DNA from: Paracidovorax wautersii
Lineage (GTDB): Bacteria; Pseudomonadota; Gammaproteobacteria; Burkholderiales; Burkholderiaceae_C
Direction of reading: 5' to 3'
Length of the DNA stretch: 64,000 nucleotides
NCBI RefSeq assembly: GCF_900113035.1
Contig: NZ_FONX01000014.1
Span: 1 to 64,000 of the forward strand
A program made the position numbers and the translations under genes. A model generated the notes under the pieces. That model did no database searches, was not told where the DNA came from, and saw nothing but the letters and a program-made list of their open reading frames with translations. Positions 42,940 to 52,090 of the stretch are shown here, one piece after another (position 1 is the first letter of the stretch; each line of letters starts with the position of its first letter).

Positions 42940-43952
42940 TGGGCCTTCGCGCCGGCCGGGTTGGTCTGGCTCGGCTTGGGCCCGCTGCGCCGGGCATCGC
43001 CCACCAGCGAATCGATCTGCATGCGCATCTTCTCGCCCAGGCTGAGCCGGGTGTAGCGGCGTTCGCCCTCGCGGCTGAGTTCCTTTTGCAGCGCGAAGAC
43101 GGACTGCGGCCGCGAGAGCGGGTCCAGCGCCATGCACCACTCGACCACCTCGATCAGGTTGTCCGAATAGATGCCGCGCAGCTTGGTGAGCGCCTGCGCG
43201 AGCCGGTCGGTGTCCTTGCGCTGCGGCGCATCGGTGGGCGGAAAGCCCTGCATGCAGGCATAGATGCAGGCGCCGATGGCGTAGATGTCGGTCCAGGGGC
43301 CCATCTGCGTGTCGCGGCGGTACATCTCGGGAGCCGCGAAGCCCGGGGTGTACATGGGGCGGATGAAGTTGCCTTCCTTGGAGAGCACTTCGCGCGCCGC
43401 GCCGAAGTCGATCAGCACGGCCTTGTTGTCGTCGGTGATGAAGACGTTGGCCGGCTTGATGTCCAGGTGCAGCATCTTGTGCTGGTGCACGATGCGCAGC
43501 CCGCGCAGCACCTCGTCGAACAGCGGGCGGATGGTCGATTCGCGGAACACCTTCTTCGTGTTCAGGTCGCGCGCGGTGATGATGAAGTCCTGCAGGGTCG
43601 CGCCCTCCAAGTAGTTCATCACCATATAGACGGTCTCGTTCTCGCGGAAGAAATTCAGCACGCTGACGACCGAGGCGTGCGAGATCTGCGCGAGGGAGCG
43701 CCCCTCCTCGAAGAAGCTCTTGAGCCCCAGGCGGTAGAGCGAGAGCTTTTCGGGCTGCACCTTGGGCAGCAGCTGGCCCGGTTCACGGGTGGCGAGCGAC
43801 GAGGGGAGGTATTCCTTGATGGCCACTTGCTGGCCGTCGGCGTCGGTGGCCAGATAGACCACGCCGAACCCTCCGGCGGACACCTTGCGGACCACGCGGT
43901 AGCCGCCGATGGAGGTGCCGGGAGGCAGGGGTGCCGGCTTGATCTTGGACAT
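42936..43952 (-). CDS. Ser/Thr protein kinase (Hanks type, HLD instead of HRD)
   Basis: 338 aa. Glycine loop VSAGGFGVVYLA, VAIK lysine (K46), catalytic loop HLDIKPANVF (Asp165), LIDFGAAR (Asp183) and an APE-like segment FAAPEMY. The usual Arg before the catalytic Asp is Leu, so it is a non-RD kinase that may not need activation-loop phosphorylation. There is no transmembrane helix. The ATG at 43952 is chosen; an in-frame start at 44027 lies in the yicC 5' region. It is paired with PP2C by an ATGA overlap. Confidence 0.88.
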   Translation of the reverse strand: MSKIKPAPLPPGTSIGGYRVVRKVSAGGFGVVYLATDADGQQVAIKEYLPSSLATREPGQLLPKVQPEKLSLYRLGLKSFFEEGRSLAQISHASVVSVLNFFRENETVYMVMNYLEGATLQDFIITARDLNTKKVFRESTIRPLFDEVLRGLRIVHQHKMLHLDIKPANVFITDDNKAVLIDFGAAREVLSKEGNFIRPMYTPGFAAPEMYRRDTQMGPWTDIYAIGACIYACMQGFPPTDAPQRKDTDRLAQALTKLRGIYSDNLIEVVEWCMALDPLSRPQSVFALQKELSREGERRYTRLSLGEKMRMQIDSLVGDARRSGPKPSQTNPAGAKAQ

Positions 43953-44025
43953 ATTCTGCGATGAAGACTCGGGCACGAATCGGAACCGGGATAATCGCGC
44001 GTTTGCAGCAACCACCGAGAGTCCC

Positions 44026-44934
44026 ATGGCAGTTTACAGCATGACCGGATACGCCAGCGCCCAGCACGGAGCGTCTGCCGCAGGCGCCGAAACCGACGCG
44101 CCGACGCGCCGCCTGGGTATCGAGATCCGATCGGTCAACAGCCGTTTTCTCGACCTGTCCTTCCGCCTTTCCGACGAGCTGCGGGCCCAGGAGCCCGCGC
44201 TGCGCACCCTGCTCACCGCCAAGCTCAAGCGCGGCAAGGTCGAGGTGCGCGCCTTCATCGAAGACGAAGGCAACGGCAGCCTGCCCGACCCCGCTCCCCG
44301 GCTGCTGCAGCGCCTCAACGGCATGCAGGACGCCGTCAAATCCTGGCTGCCCCAGGCCGCGCCCCTGAGCGTGGCCGATGCGCTGCGCCTGTGCGCCAGC
44401 TTCTCCGGCCCGGCGCAGGACTGGTCCGAAGCCCTGCCCCCGCTGGCCGAGCAAGCCCTCAAGGCCTTGATGACGGCCCGCGAACGCGAAGGCAAGCGCC
44501 TGGCTGCCATGCTGCAGGACCGGCTGGACCAATTGCGCGCGCTGGCCAAGCAGGCCGTGCCGCTGGTGCCGCAGCTGGTCGAGCAGCACCGCCAGCGCTT
44601 CCTCGACCGCTGGAACGAGGCCCTGGCCCACGCCGACGGCAAGATCGCCGCCGAAGCCGCGCAGGACCGGGCCCTGACCGAAGCCACGGCCTTCGCCATC
44701 CGCATCGACGTGGCCGAGGAAGTCACACGGCTGCAATCGCACCTCGATGAAATCGAGCGCCTGCTGAAAAAGGGCGGCGAGATCGGCAAGCGCCTGGACT
44801 TCCTCATCCAGGAACTGCACCGCGAAGCCAACACCCTGGGCTCGAAATCGGCAGCCCTCGAACTCACCCGCATCAGCGTGGACATGAAGGTGCTCATCGA
44901 GCAGATGCGCGAGCAGGTCCAGAACATCGAGTGA
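44026..44934 (+). CDS. yicC: YicC/YloC family endoribonuclease
   Basis: 302 aa. It has the N-terminal MAVYSMTGYASA, EIRSVNSRFLDLSFRL and LKRGKVEVR of YicC_N, and the C-terminal DUF1732 with EVTRLQSHLDEIERLLKKGG and FLIQELHREANTLGSKS. It sits just before gmk, its common neighbour in proteobacteria. It diverges from the kinase/phosphatase pair; the start regions are 73 bp apart. Confidence 0.93.
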   Translation: MAVYSMTGYASAQHGASAAGAETDAPTRRLGIEIRSVNSRFLDLSFRLSDELRAQEPALRTLLTAKLKRGKVEVRAFIEDEGNGSLPDPAPRLLQRLNGMQDAVKSWLPQAAPLSVADALRLCASFSGPAQDWSEALPPLAEQALKALMTAREREGKRLAAMLQDRLDQLRALAKQAVPLVPQLVEQHRQRFLDRWNEALAHADGKIAAEAAQDRALTEATAFAIRIDVAEEVTRLQSHLDEIERLLKKGGEIGKRLDFLIQELHREANTLGSKSAALELTRISVDMKVLIEQMREQVQNIE

Positions 44935-44974
44935 TGGATAATCCTGATTTGATAGCAGCTAGCGCAGACGCCGT

Positions 44975-45595
44975 ATGGACTATCCCGGAAATCTCTTTGT
45001 AGTGGCGGCCCCCAGCGGGGCCGGCAAGTCGAGCCTGGTCAAGGCCCTGCGCGAGCTCGACTCGCACGTGCAGCCCTCGGTCTCGCACACCACGCGCCCG
45101 CCGCGCGGCCAGGAAAAGCACGGCCGCGAATACTTCTTCACGTCCGACCAGGAATTCGACGCCATGGTCGCGGCCAACGGCTTCGTCGAATGGGCACACG
45201 TGCACGGCCGCCGCTACGGCACCTCGCGCAAGGCCATCGAAGAGCGCGTGGCCCAGGGCGCCGACGTGCTGCTGGAGATCGACTTCCAGGGCGCGATCCA
45301 GATCAAGCAGGCCTTCGCCAACGCGGTGCTGATCTTCATCCTGCCCCCCAGCTGGGAAGAGCTGCGCTCGCGCCTGGAGCGGCGCGGCGAAGACGCGCCG
45401 GACGTCATCGAACTGCGCCTGGCCAACGCCGCCTCGGAGATGGCCCAGGCCCAGAAATTCGACTTCGTTATAATCAACGAGTTGTTCGAGCGTGCGGTCT
45501 TCGACCTGAAGACCATTGTTCACGCACAGCGCCTGAAGTACGCGGCCCAACGCAGAGCCCGCGCCGACATCTTCGAGTCGCTCAACATCACCTGA
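44975..45595 (+). CDS. gmk: Guanylate kinase
   Basis: 206 aa. P-loop APSGAGKSS (12-20), GMP-binding [19 protein letters not shown], and [15 protein letters not shown]. It makes GDP from GMP plus ATP. It lies between yicC and rpoZ, the classical order leading to spoT, and feeds the guanine-nucleotide pool used for (p)ppGpp. The upstream 40 bp contain TTTGATAGCAGCTAGCG, a short repeat-like motif. Confidence 0.95.
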   Translation: MDYPGNLFVVAAPSGAGKSSLVKALRELDSHVQPSVSHTTRPPRGQEKHGREYFFTSDQEFDAMVAANGFVEWAHVHGRRYGTSRKAIEERVAQGADVLLEIDFQGAIQIKQAFANAVLIFILPPSWEELRSRLERRGEDAPDVIELRLANAASEMAQAQKFDFVIINELFERAVFDLKTIVHAQRLKYAAQRRARADIFESLNIT

Positions 45596-45619
45596 TTCCC
45601 ACTTTTTCGAGAAACATCC

Positions 45620-45823
45620 ATGGCCCGCATCACCGTCGAAGATTGCCTCGAGCAAATCCCCAACCGCTTCCAACTGGTGCTCGCGGCCACCTACCGTGCG
45701 CGCATGCTGAGCCAGGGCCACGCCCCGCGCATCGAAAGCCGCAACAAGCCCGCCGTCACGGCGCTGCGCGAAATCGCCGAAGGCAAGGTGGGCCTGGAAA
45801 TGCTCAAGAAGGTGCCCGGCTGA
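45620..45823 (+). CDS. rpoZ: RNA polymerase omega subunit
   Basis: 67 aa. [20 protein letters not shown] and [20 protein letters not shown] are diagnostic. Omega assists assembly of the beta' subunit and forms part of a ppGpp site. It starts 24 bp after gmk and is followed by a strong terminator. Confidence 0.96.
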   Translation: MARITVEDCLEQIPNRFQLVLAATYRARMLSQGHAPRIESRNKPAVTALREIAEGKVGLEMLKKVPG

Positions 45824-45838
45824 TCGCCTCGAAGCGCT

Positions 45839-45890
45839 AGCCCCTTGCGGGGCTGAAGCCAAAAAGCACCGCATTGCGGTGCTTTTTTTT
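45839..45890 (+). terminator. Strong intrinsic terminator after rpoZ
   Basis: Two hairpins follow the gene. First is AGCCCC-TTGC-GGGGCT (45839-45854). Then GCACCGC-ATT-GCGGTGC, flanked by five A and eight T (45861-45890), forms a textbook terminator that could work in both directions. It lies about 43 bp before the spoT start, so spoT needs readthrough or its own promoter. Confidence 0.9.
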
Positions 45891-45932
45891 GCCTGGAATA
45901 CCCAGCCCTCGATGGCAGGCTACATTAAAGGC

Positions 45933-48203
45933 ATGACTGCGGTGTTGAACAAAACTTCTGTTTCCGATGGACTGCCGAGCGAAAGCCCGGGCAGCGCCAG
46001 CCCGTCCGCAGCGGCAGCCAACGCGGCGGCGGCCAGTTTCGCAGCGCTGGTGGACAGCCTCGACTACCTGGACCCCGCCAGCATCGAGCAGGTACGCCAA
46101 GCCTACCGGTTTGCCGACCAGGCGCACCTGGGGCAACTACGCAGCAGCGGCGAGCCCTACATCACGCACCCCATCGCCGTCACCGCCCAGTGCGCCACCT
46201 GGAAGCTCGACGCCCAGGCCCTGATGGCCGCCCTGCTGCACGACTGCATGGAAGATTGCGGCGTCACCAAGGCCGACCTCATCGAGCGCTTCGGCGCGCC
46301 GGTGGCAGAACTGGTGGACGGCCTGACCAAGCTGGACAAGCTGCAGTTCAACACCCGCGAAGAGAACCAGGCCGAATCGTTCCGCAAGATGCTGCTGGCC
46401 ATGGCGCGCGACGTGCGCGTCATCCTCGTCAAGCTGGCCGACAGGACGCACAACATGCGCACCCTGTCCGACATGCCGCGCAGCAAGTGGGGCCGCATCT
46501 CCTCCGAGACGCTGGAGATCTACGCCCCCATCGCCCACCGCCTGGGCCTGAACCAGACCTACCGCGAGCTGCAGGACCTGGCCTTCCGCCACCTGCACCC
46601 CTGGCGCTACGCCACCCTCTCCAAAGCCGTCAACAAGGCCCGCAACCGCCGCCGCGACATCGTCCAGAAGGTGCAGAACGAGGTCGATGCCGCCTTCGCG
46701 CGCATCCACATGAAGGTGCGCCTGGCGGGGCGCGAGAAGACCCTCTACGCCATCTACCAGAAGATGGACCTGAAGCACCTGAGCTTCGCCCAGGTGACGG
46801 ACATCTACGGTTTCCGCGTGATCGTGCCGACGGTGACCGACTGCTACACCGCTCTGGGCGTGCTGCACCAGATGTACAAGCCGGTGCCAGGCCGCTTCAA
46901 GGACCACATCGCCATCGCCAAGCTCAATGGCTACCAGTCGCTGCATACCACGCTGGTGGGCCCCTCGGGCGTGAACATCGAGTTCCAGATGCGCACCGAG
47001 GAAATGCACGTGGTGGCCGAAGCCGGCGTGGCCGCGCACTGGCTCTACAAGGCCCAGGACGATGAAGGCACGACCGCCGAACGCCTGGGCACAAAATGGC
47101 TGCAGTCCCTGCTGGACATCCAGAACGAGACCCGCGACGCGGCCGAGTTCTGGGACCACGTCAAGGTGGACCTGTTTCCCGACGCGGTCTATGTGTTCAC
47201 GCCCAAGAGCCAGATCATGGCCCTGCCCCGCGGCGCGACGGTAGTGGACTTCGCCTACGCCATCCACAGCAACGTCGGCGACCGCACGACGGCGGCCAAG
47301 ATCAACAACGAACAGGTGCCGCTGCGCACGGAACTGAAGAACGGCGACGTGGTGGAAATCATCACCGCGCCGGTCTCCACGCCCAACCCGGCCTGGCTGG
47401 GCTTCGTGCGCACCGGCCGGGCACGCTCGAAGATCCGCCACTATCTCAAGACGCTGGCCCATACCGAATCCGCCAGCCTGGGCGAAAAGCTCCTGACCCA
47501 GGCTCTGCGCGCGGAGGGCCTCGAACAGCTGCCGGACGAGCAGGAGAACCACGCCCTCTGGGAAAAGCTGCTGCGCTTCACCGGCAACCGCACCCGGGTC
47601 GAACTGATGACCGACATCGGCCTGGGCAAGCGCATCGCCGGCATCGTCGCCAAGCGGCTGGTCGTGCTGATGTCCGAATACGGCCACCGGCCCGACGCCC
47701 TGCTGCTGACGCGCGAGCGCTACAGCTCGCACGAGAACCTCTCGCAAGGCGGGCTCACGTTGGATGGCAGCGAGAACGCCTCGGTCCAGTACGCGCACTG
47801 CTGCCGCCCCGTGCCGGGCGACCCCATCGTCGGCTACCTCGGCAAGGGCGAAGGCCTGGTGGTGCACAACAGCGCCTGCAGCGTGGCCAAGAAGCTCCAG
47901 CACAAGGACAGCGAACGCTTCATCGCCGTGGATTGGGCCGACGAGCCCACCCGCCTCTTCGAGACGGGCATCGTGGTGACGATCTCCAACGGCAAGGGCG
48001 TGCTGGCGCGTATCGCGGCGGAGCTGGCCAGCTCCGAAGCCGACATCGTGCACGTCGAAATGGACGACGCCGTGGCCATGGACACGACCGACCTGCGCCT
48101 CGTCGTCGCGGTGCGCGACCAGGCCCACATGGAAACCGCGCTGCGCAACCTGCGCCGCACGCAGGCCGTGCTGCGCGCTTTCAGAATATTGCCCCAGGGC
48201 TGA
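45933..48203 (+). CDS. spoT: Bifunctional (p)ppGpp synthetase/hydrolase (Rsh, SpoT type)
   Basis: 756 aa. HD hydrolase domain (about 55-220) with ALLHDCMEDC (H103, D104, E107, D108); synthetase domain (about 250-400) with RAREKTLYAIYQKM-like GREKTLYAIYQKMDLK and YGFRVIV; TGS (about 410-475) with VYVFTPKSQIMALPRGATVV; helical/CC region with YAHCCRPVPGDPIVGY; ACT domain at the end. Both catalytic halves look intact. Start 45933 is assumed from family length; in-frame ATGs at 45912 and 45879 exist, the latter inside the terminator. Confidence 0.94.
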   Translation: MTAVLNKTSVSDGLPSESPGSASPSAAAANAAAASFAALVDSLDYLDPASIEQVRQAYRFADQAHLGQLRSSGEPYITHPIAVTAQCATWKLDAQALMAALLHDCMEDCGVTKADLIERFGAPVAELVDGLTKLDKLQFNTREENQAESFRKMLLAMARDVRVILVKLADRTHNMRTLSDMPRSKWGRISSETLEIYAPIAHRLGLNQTYRELQDLAFRHLHPWRYATLSKAVNKARNRRRDIVQKVQNEVDAAFARIHMKVRLAGREKTLYAIYQKMDLKHLSFAQVTDIYGFRVIVPTVTDCYTALGVLHQMYKPVPGRFKDHIAIAKLNGYQSLHTTLVGPSGVNIEFQMRTEEMHVVAEAGVAAHWLYKAQDDEGTTAERLGTKWLQSLLDIQNETRDAAEFWDHVKVDLFPDAVYVFTPKSQIMALPRGATVVDFAYAIHSNVGDRTTAAKINNEQVPLRTELKNGDVVEIITAPVSTPNPAWLGFVRTGRARSKIRHYLKTLAHTESASLGEKLLTQALRAEGLEQLPDEQENHALWEKLLRFTGNRTRVELMTDIGLGKRIAGIVAKRLVVLMSEYGHRPDALLLTRERYSSHENLSQGGLTLDGSENASVQYAHCCRPVPGDPIVGYLGKGEGLVVHNSACSVAKKLQHKDSERFIAVDWADEPTRLFETGIVVTISNGKGVLARIAAELASSEADIVHVEMDDAVAMDTTDLRLVVAVRDQAHMETALRNLRRTQAVLRAFRILPQG

Positions 48204-48238
48204 CCGCTCCCTCCAGAGGACCGACGGCCGGAGCGCCT

Positions 48239-48814
48239 TCAGGTCGCAGGCGCGGCCGGATCGGGATAGCGGACTGACAGCACCTCCAGCGTGCGCGTGC
48301 CGCCGGGCGTCTGCAGCGCGACGGCGTCGCCCTCGCGCGCCTTGAGCAAGGCACGCGCCACGGGTGAGATCCAGCTGACTTCCGACCGCCCGTTGTCCGC
48401 CTCGTCCACGCCCAGGATGGTGATGGTGCGTTCGGCGCCTTCGTCGTCCGCATACGTCACCGTGGCGCCGAAGAAGATCTGGTCGGAACCCGCATGCACG
48501 GACGGGTCCACCACCTCCGCGATTTCCAGCCGCTTGGTCAGAAAGCGGATACGCCGGTCGATTTCACGCAGGCGCTTCTTGCCGTAGAGATAGTCGCCGT
48601 TCTCGGAACGGTCGCCGTTGCTCGCGGCCCAGTGGACCACTTCCACGACCCGCGGCCGCTCGTTGTCCATCAGATCCAGCAGTTCGGAGCGCAGCCGGGC
48701 ATAGCCGGCCGGCGTCATGTAGTTCTTGCTGCCCGCAGGCAAAGGGGCGGCAGCGACTTCGTCGCCGTCGTCCTCGACCGCTGCATCGTTCTCTTTGGTG
48801 AAAGCCTTGCTCAT
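48239..48814 (-). CDS. greB: Transcription elongation factor GreB
   Basis: 191 aa. It has NYMTPAGYARLRSELLDLM, NGDRSENGDYLYGKKRLREIDRRIRFL (the GreB coiled-coil finger with the acidic tip) and VDEADNGRSEVSWISPVARALL. It stimulates cleavage of backtracked RNA by RNA polymerase. It is convergent with spoT, 35 bp apart. The N-terminal 28 acidic residues are an extension beyond the E. coli protein. Confidence 0.94.
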   Translation of the reverse strand: MSKAFTKENDAAVEDDGDEVAAAPLPAGSKNYMTPAGYARLRSELLDLMDNERPRVVEVVHWAASNGDRSENGDYLYGKKRLREIDRRIRFLTKRLEIAEVVDPSVHAGSDQIFFGATVTYADDEGAERTITILGVDEADNGRSEVSWISPVARALLKAREGDAVALQTPGGTRTLEVLSVRYPDPAAPAT

Positions 48815-48946
48815 ATCCTGTGACCTGTCTCAATCGCTGCGCCGATTCTCATGCTGCCGGCCCTCGATCCAAAGCGGACAACGGGGCACAGCCCCGACCC
48901 GCTAGGAGCCGATGCACGCGCGCACACGAACGGCATTGTGTGTCGG

Positions 48947-49120
48947 TCATTGATAGGGCGGAGGATCCTGCACCGGCTTGTCTCCGCCGGGGCTGGCCGG
49001 TGGATCGTCCACCTCCGGCGAAGGCACCCACTGCGGAGAAGGCGGCATTTCGATGGGAGGAACCGGCTGGGGCTGGCCGCCGGGGTTGGGCATGGGAACC
49101 GACATCTGGAATGTGGACAT
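48947..49120 (-). CDS. Small proline-rich hypothetical protein (57 aa)
   Basis: It begins MSTFQMSVPMPNPGGQPQPV and is about one-third Pro, ending DKPVQDPPPYQ. GAGGCG lies 6 nt before the ATG at 49120. There is no signal peptide, and I do not recognise the family. The repetitive P/Q content suggests a disordered peptide. The flanking 48815-48946 and 49121-49332 hold nothing else convincing. Confidence 0.5.
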   Translation of the reverse strand: MSTFQMSVPMPNPGGQPQPVPPIEMPPSPQWVPSPEVDDPPASPGGDKPVQDPPPYQ

Positions 49121-49332
49121 GGCATCGCCTCGTTTCAGTGAAGCTTCCAAGTTAAACCCACCCGAAGAGCCCCCCGTGACAGCCAATGCCGCGACCTCGG
49201 AGGCGGGCGCTGGCCCACACAAGCACTTTGCCAGTGCAGAGACCCGGCACGCACATCAATCACGCGAAAGGGGGCACCGCGAGAAACTGCGCAATCGCCT
49301 GGAGCGCAAACCGCAAAAGGCGACGCACAACG

Positions 49333-49365
49333 GAAAAAGCCCTAGAACATTTCTGTTCTAGGGCT
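49333..49365 (-). terminator. Intrinsic terminator of the tRNA-Arg gene
   Basis: On the minus strand AGCCCTAGAACA-GAAA-TGTTCTAGGGCT, a perfect 12-bp stem, is followed by TTTTT. It lies 8 bp beyond the CCA of the tRNA fragment, so it is the original terminator of the interrupted tRNA gene. Confidence 0.88.
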
Positions 49366-49372
49366 TACCGTT

Positions 49373-49417
49373 TGGTGCGGCTGGCAGGAATCGAACCCAC
49401 GACCCCTTGGTTCGTAG
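49373..49417 (-). other. attL: 3' fragment of tRNA-Arg(ACG) at the prophage boundary
   Basis: On the minus strand the 45 bp begin with the anticodon loop CTACGAA, then CCAAG (3' half of the anticodon stem), GGGTC, T-arm GTGGG-TTCGATT-CCTGC, acceptor strand CAGCCGC, A and CCA. Immediately upstream there are AAAA and unrelated sequence instead of CTTGG and the 5' half, so this copy is not a functional tRNA. Fragment plus native terminator on the chromosome side, and phage genes on the other, identify it as the left attachment site. The complete tRNA should be at the right end of the prophage. Confidence 0.85.
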
Positions 49418-49579
49418 TTTTGCTTCTGCACCTAAGTCATTGATTTAACAAGCACATGAGCCGTCCGCTTCCACCTGACCGTGCTCTGTCATGTACAGCG
49501 TTTCGGTGGGCAATCCCCCAAAAGTCCCCGCTAATCTTACGATTCCGCCTGCTGATCCGCACTGCTGAGTCGTGAAAGA

Positions 49580-49599
49580 TATACTGTATGAATGAACAG
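49580..49599 (+). promoter_or_regulatory. SOS box and -10 overlapping the umuD start
   Basis: CTGT-ATGAATGA-ACAG (49584-49599) is a perfect LexA-consensus palindrome. A TATACT -10 (49580-49585) overlaps its left edge, and the umuD ATG (49592) lies inside the box. Transcription would begin at or next to the ATG, giving a leaderless message. LexA bound here would cover the -10 and the start point. Confidence 0.75.
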
Positions 49600-50029
49600 C
49601 ACTATCCAGCCGATAGCAGTTAACTGCGAGCGCACCTCCATCTATCTGCCACTGGCGGATGCGAGTGTTCGGGCTGGATTTCCCTCGCCGGCAGCAGACT
49701 TCGGCGAATCGCGCATCGACTTGGTGGCCGAACTCATCAGGCATCCGCAGGCCACCTACCTGCTACGCGTGCGCGGCCTGTCCATGGTAGAGGCCGGCAT
49801 TGATGACAACGACATCGTGGTGGTTGACCGTGCCTTGAAGCCCGCAACCGGAAACATCGTTGTGGCCGTGGTGGATGGCGATTTCACGGTCAAGTACCTG
49901 CAGTTGCGCGCCGGCCGAGTCAAGCTCAAAGCGGCCAATCCCACCTTTCCAGACATCACGTTCAAGGACGGACAGACCGTCGAGGTGTGGGGCGTGGTCA
50001 CCAGCTGCATCAAACAGTTCATCCGCTAG
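49592..50029 (+). CDS. umuD: UmuD-like SOS mutagenesis peptidase
   Basis: 145 aa. The self-cleavage site is Ala28-Gly29 in [10 protein letters not shown]; the catalytic dyad is Ser64 in [10 protein letters not shown] and Lys101 in DFTVKYLQL. RecA-stimulated cleavage produces the active subunit of DNA polymerase V. It is directly controlled by the SOS box over its start and lies 22 bp before umuC. As the first prophage gene after attL, it gives the host an inducible mutagenic polymerase. Confidence 0.9.
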   Translation: MNSTIQPIAVNCERTSIYLPLADASVRAGFPSPAADFGESRIDLVAELIRHPQATYLLRVRGLSMVEAGIDDNDIVVVDRALKPATGNIVVAVVDGDFTVKYLQLRAGRVKLKAANPTFPDITFKDGQTVEVWGVVTSCIKQFIR

Positions 50030-50051
50030 GGGCACGCATCAGTGCAGACCT

Positions 50052-51350
50052 ATGTACGCCCTGGTCGATGGCAACAATTTCTACGTTTCGTGTGAACGGG
50101 TGTTCCGGCCGAGCCTGATCGGCAGGCCGGTGGTGGTGCTGAGCAACAACGACGGATGCGCGATCGCTCGAAGCAATGAGGCCAAGGCGCTGGGCATCGC
50201 AATGGGCGCGCCGTGGTTCCAGATCCGCCACTTCGAGGAGACCGCGGGCCTGGTGGCGCTGTCGGCCAACTTCGTGCTGTACGGCGACATGAGCGACCGG
50301 ATGATGAGCCTGGCGGCCGGCCTCGGCCCCACGCAGGAGATCTACAGCATCGACGAGTCGTTCGTGGGCCTGCACGGCGTGCGGGGCGATCTTGTGCAGC
50401 GCAGCCGTGCCGTGCGGGCGCGCATCCTGCAGTGGACAGGCATCCCGTGCGGCATCGGCATCGGCACTACCAAGACTCTGGCCAAGCTCGCCAACCACAT
50501 CGCCAAGACGGCCGAGCGCAAGCCCGGCAGCTACCCGGCCGAGCTGGCCCAGGTGTGCAACCTCGCCGCCCTGCCCGCGCGTGCACTGGAGGAGGTGCTG
50601 CGCGGCACCCCCGTCTCCGACGTGTGGGGCGTGGGCCGGCGCATCGGCGCGCAGCTGATCGAGGCAGGCGTGCTCAATGTGCTCGACCTCACGCAGTTGG
50701 ACCCGGCCCTGGTGCGGCGCCGGTGGAACGTCGTGCTGGAGCGCACCGTGCGCGAGCTGCAGGGCATGCCTTGTGTGCAGCTGGAGGATGTGCCGCCACC
50801 GAAGAAACAGATCGCCTGCACTCGGTCGTTCGGACGGCCGGTAACCGACCTGGCGCCACTACTGGAAGCGGTGAGCGAATTCGCCAGCCGGGCCGGCGAG
50901 AAGCTGCGCGAACAGGGAAGCTTGGCGGCCCAGCTGCTGGTGTTCGCGCACACGTCGCCGCATCGTGAGGGACCGCGATTTTCCCGCTCGGTGGTAATGC
51001 CGCTGCGCCGGCCCACGGCCGACACTGGCCTGCTGGTGGGTGCGGCGGTCGCCGGCATCCGGCAGATCTACGAGCCCGGGTATCAGCTCATCAAGGCCGG
51101 CGTAATGCTGCTGGATCTGCAGCCCGGCACCACGCACCAGGGCGAATTGGAACTGGAGGTCGAGGGTGGCCGCGACAAGTCCCGTCTCATGACTGCGCTG
51201 GACACGATCAATGCACGATACGGCAAGGGTACGCTACATGTTGGCGCTACAGGCATCGAGGGAGCGACGCGGGAATGGGGCATGCGGCAGGAGCGCCGCA
51301 CGCCCCGATACACCACCCGCATCGACGAACTGGCCCTGGTGAGGGCATAG
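50052..51350 (+). CDS. umuC: UmuC-like Y-family DNA polymerase V
   Basis: 432 aa. Catalytic motifs are [17 protein letters not shown] (metal Asp), [18 protein letters not shown], and [10 protein letters not shown] with the two acidic residues. [19 protein letters not shown] is the thumb/HhH region and [15 protein letters not shown] follows. The length equals standard UmuC, so it looks intact. It is translated after umuD from the same SOS-controlled transcript. Confidence 0.93.
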   Translation: MYALVDGNNFYVSCERVFRPSLIGRPVVVLSNNDGCAIARSNEAKALGIAMGAPWFQIRHFEETAGLVALSANFVLYGDMSDRMMSLAAGLGPTQEIYSIDESFVGLHGVRGDLVQRSRAVRARILQWTGIPCGIGIGTTKTLAKLANHIAKTAERKPGSYPAELAQVCNLAALPARALEEVLRGTPVSDVWGVGRRIGAQLIEAGVLNVLDLTQLDPALVRRRWNVVLERTVRELQGMPCVQLEDVPPPKKQIACTRSFGRPVTDLAPLLEAVSEFASRAGEKLREQGSLAAQLLVFAHTSPHREGPRFSRSVVMPLRRPTADTGLLVGAAVAGIRQIYEPGYQLIKAGVMLLDLQPGTTHQGELELEVEGGRDKSRLMTALDTINARYGKGTLHVGATGIEGATREWGMRQERRTPRYTTRIDELALVRA

Positions 51351-51411
51351 TGCCGGCTGTAGGCTCAGCGGCCGGCACCACCCATAGCAATTGAGACTCG
51401 GAAAAGGCCGG

Positions 51412-51690
51412 ATGTCGGCCTGTGCCACTCAGACCATGATTCTCCCTGCAGCAGTTCGCTGCGCCACAGGAGTAGAAAAATTGCGTGAGATGTACGAGTA
51501 CGAGCTAGACCAAAAAACCGCCATCAAGCGTGGCGAAGAGTTGTACCCGGATGGGTTCGTATTGGAAGAAGACCGGGCACCGCCCTTCCTGCATGCAGGC
51601 CCCATGGGGCTAGAGAGTTGGGCCCAAGCCGCGACGCGGTGGCGCATCGTCCCCAAGAAGGGGGAGCATCCGGACAAGCCGGAGCGGTAA
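51412..51690 (+). CDS. Small phage protein, hypothetical
   Basis: About 92 aa from the ATG at 51412, which has AAAAGG upstream; a later ATG at 51436 is possible. The product is charged (YEYELDQKTAIKRGEELYPD, then WRIVPKKGEHPDKPER). I see no signal peptide or known motif. It follows umuC by 61 bp on the same strand and may be the third gene of the SOS transcript. Confidence 0.5.
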   Translation: MSACATQTMILPAAVRCATGVEKLREMYEYELDQKTAIKRGEELYPDGFVLEEDRAPPFLHAGPMGLESWAQAATRWRIVPKKGEHPDKPER

Positions 51691-51726
51691 AAGCAGCGCG
51701 GGTAGCGTGCCCGCGCTGCCCAGCTA

Positions 51727-51969
51727 TCAAAAATGCCGCTGCTCACCGGGAAGGTTGATGACGATGTCCGGGAGGCTCGCTTGGCCGGAGGCGATCGCTT
51801 GCAACTCCTCTGCGCCGAATACCTCCAGCAGCTTGGCGGCACGCCGGTCCAGCTCGTTCTGGGCCAGGCGAGCCCAGTCCGGGTAGGTTTCGATCAGCTC
51901 TTTGCCAGCGGGATTGTTGCGGGTGTAGCCCGTCAGATAGTCCGCGATTTTGTCGTTCGTGTAGCTCAT
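51727..51969 (-). CDS. Small phage protein, hypothetical (80 aa)
   Basis: It begins MSYTNDKIADYLTGYTRNNP and is a soluble, mostly helical acidic protein (DRRAAKLLEVFGAEELQAIASG). AGGAGCG lies 6 nt before the ATG at 51969. Its stop codon is part of a TTTTTGATAGCT motif. It is the last gene of the minus-strand prophage run seen here. The function is unknown. Confidence 0.6.
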   Translation of the reverse strand: MSYTNDKIADYLTGYTRNNPAGKELIETYPDWARLAQNELDRRAAKLLEVFGAEELQAIASGQASLPDIVINLPGEQRHF

Positions 51970-52090
51970 TCTTCGCTCCTGTTGGTTGGCTTCGGGATGG
52001 CTCCATTGACGCTCTGGTGCGCCACATCTCCAAGCGGCTCGGGAGTGTCCGACGGCGCCGTCGGACACTTCCACCGCTTGACTCAGGCGC

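Noticed and set aside
49486-49498. CTGT-CATGT-ACAG upstream of umuD as a second SOS box
   Set aside because: The spacer is 5 instead of 8 bases, so it does not fit LexA; the box at 49584-49599 does.
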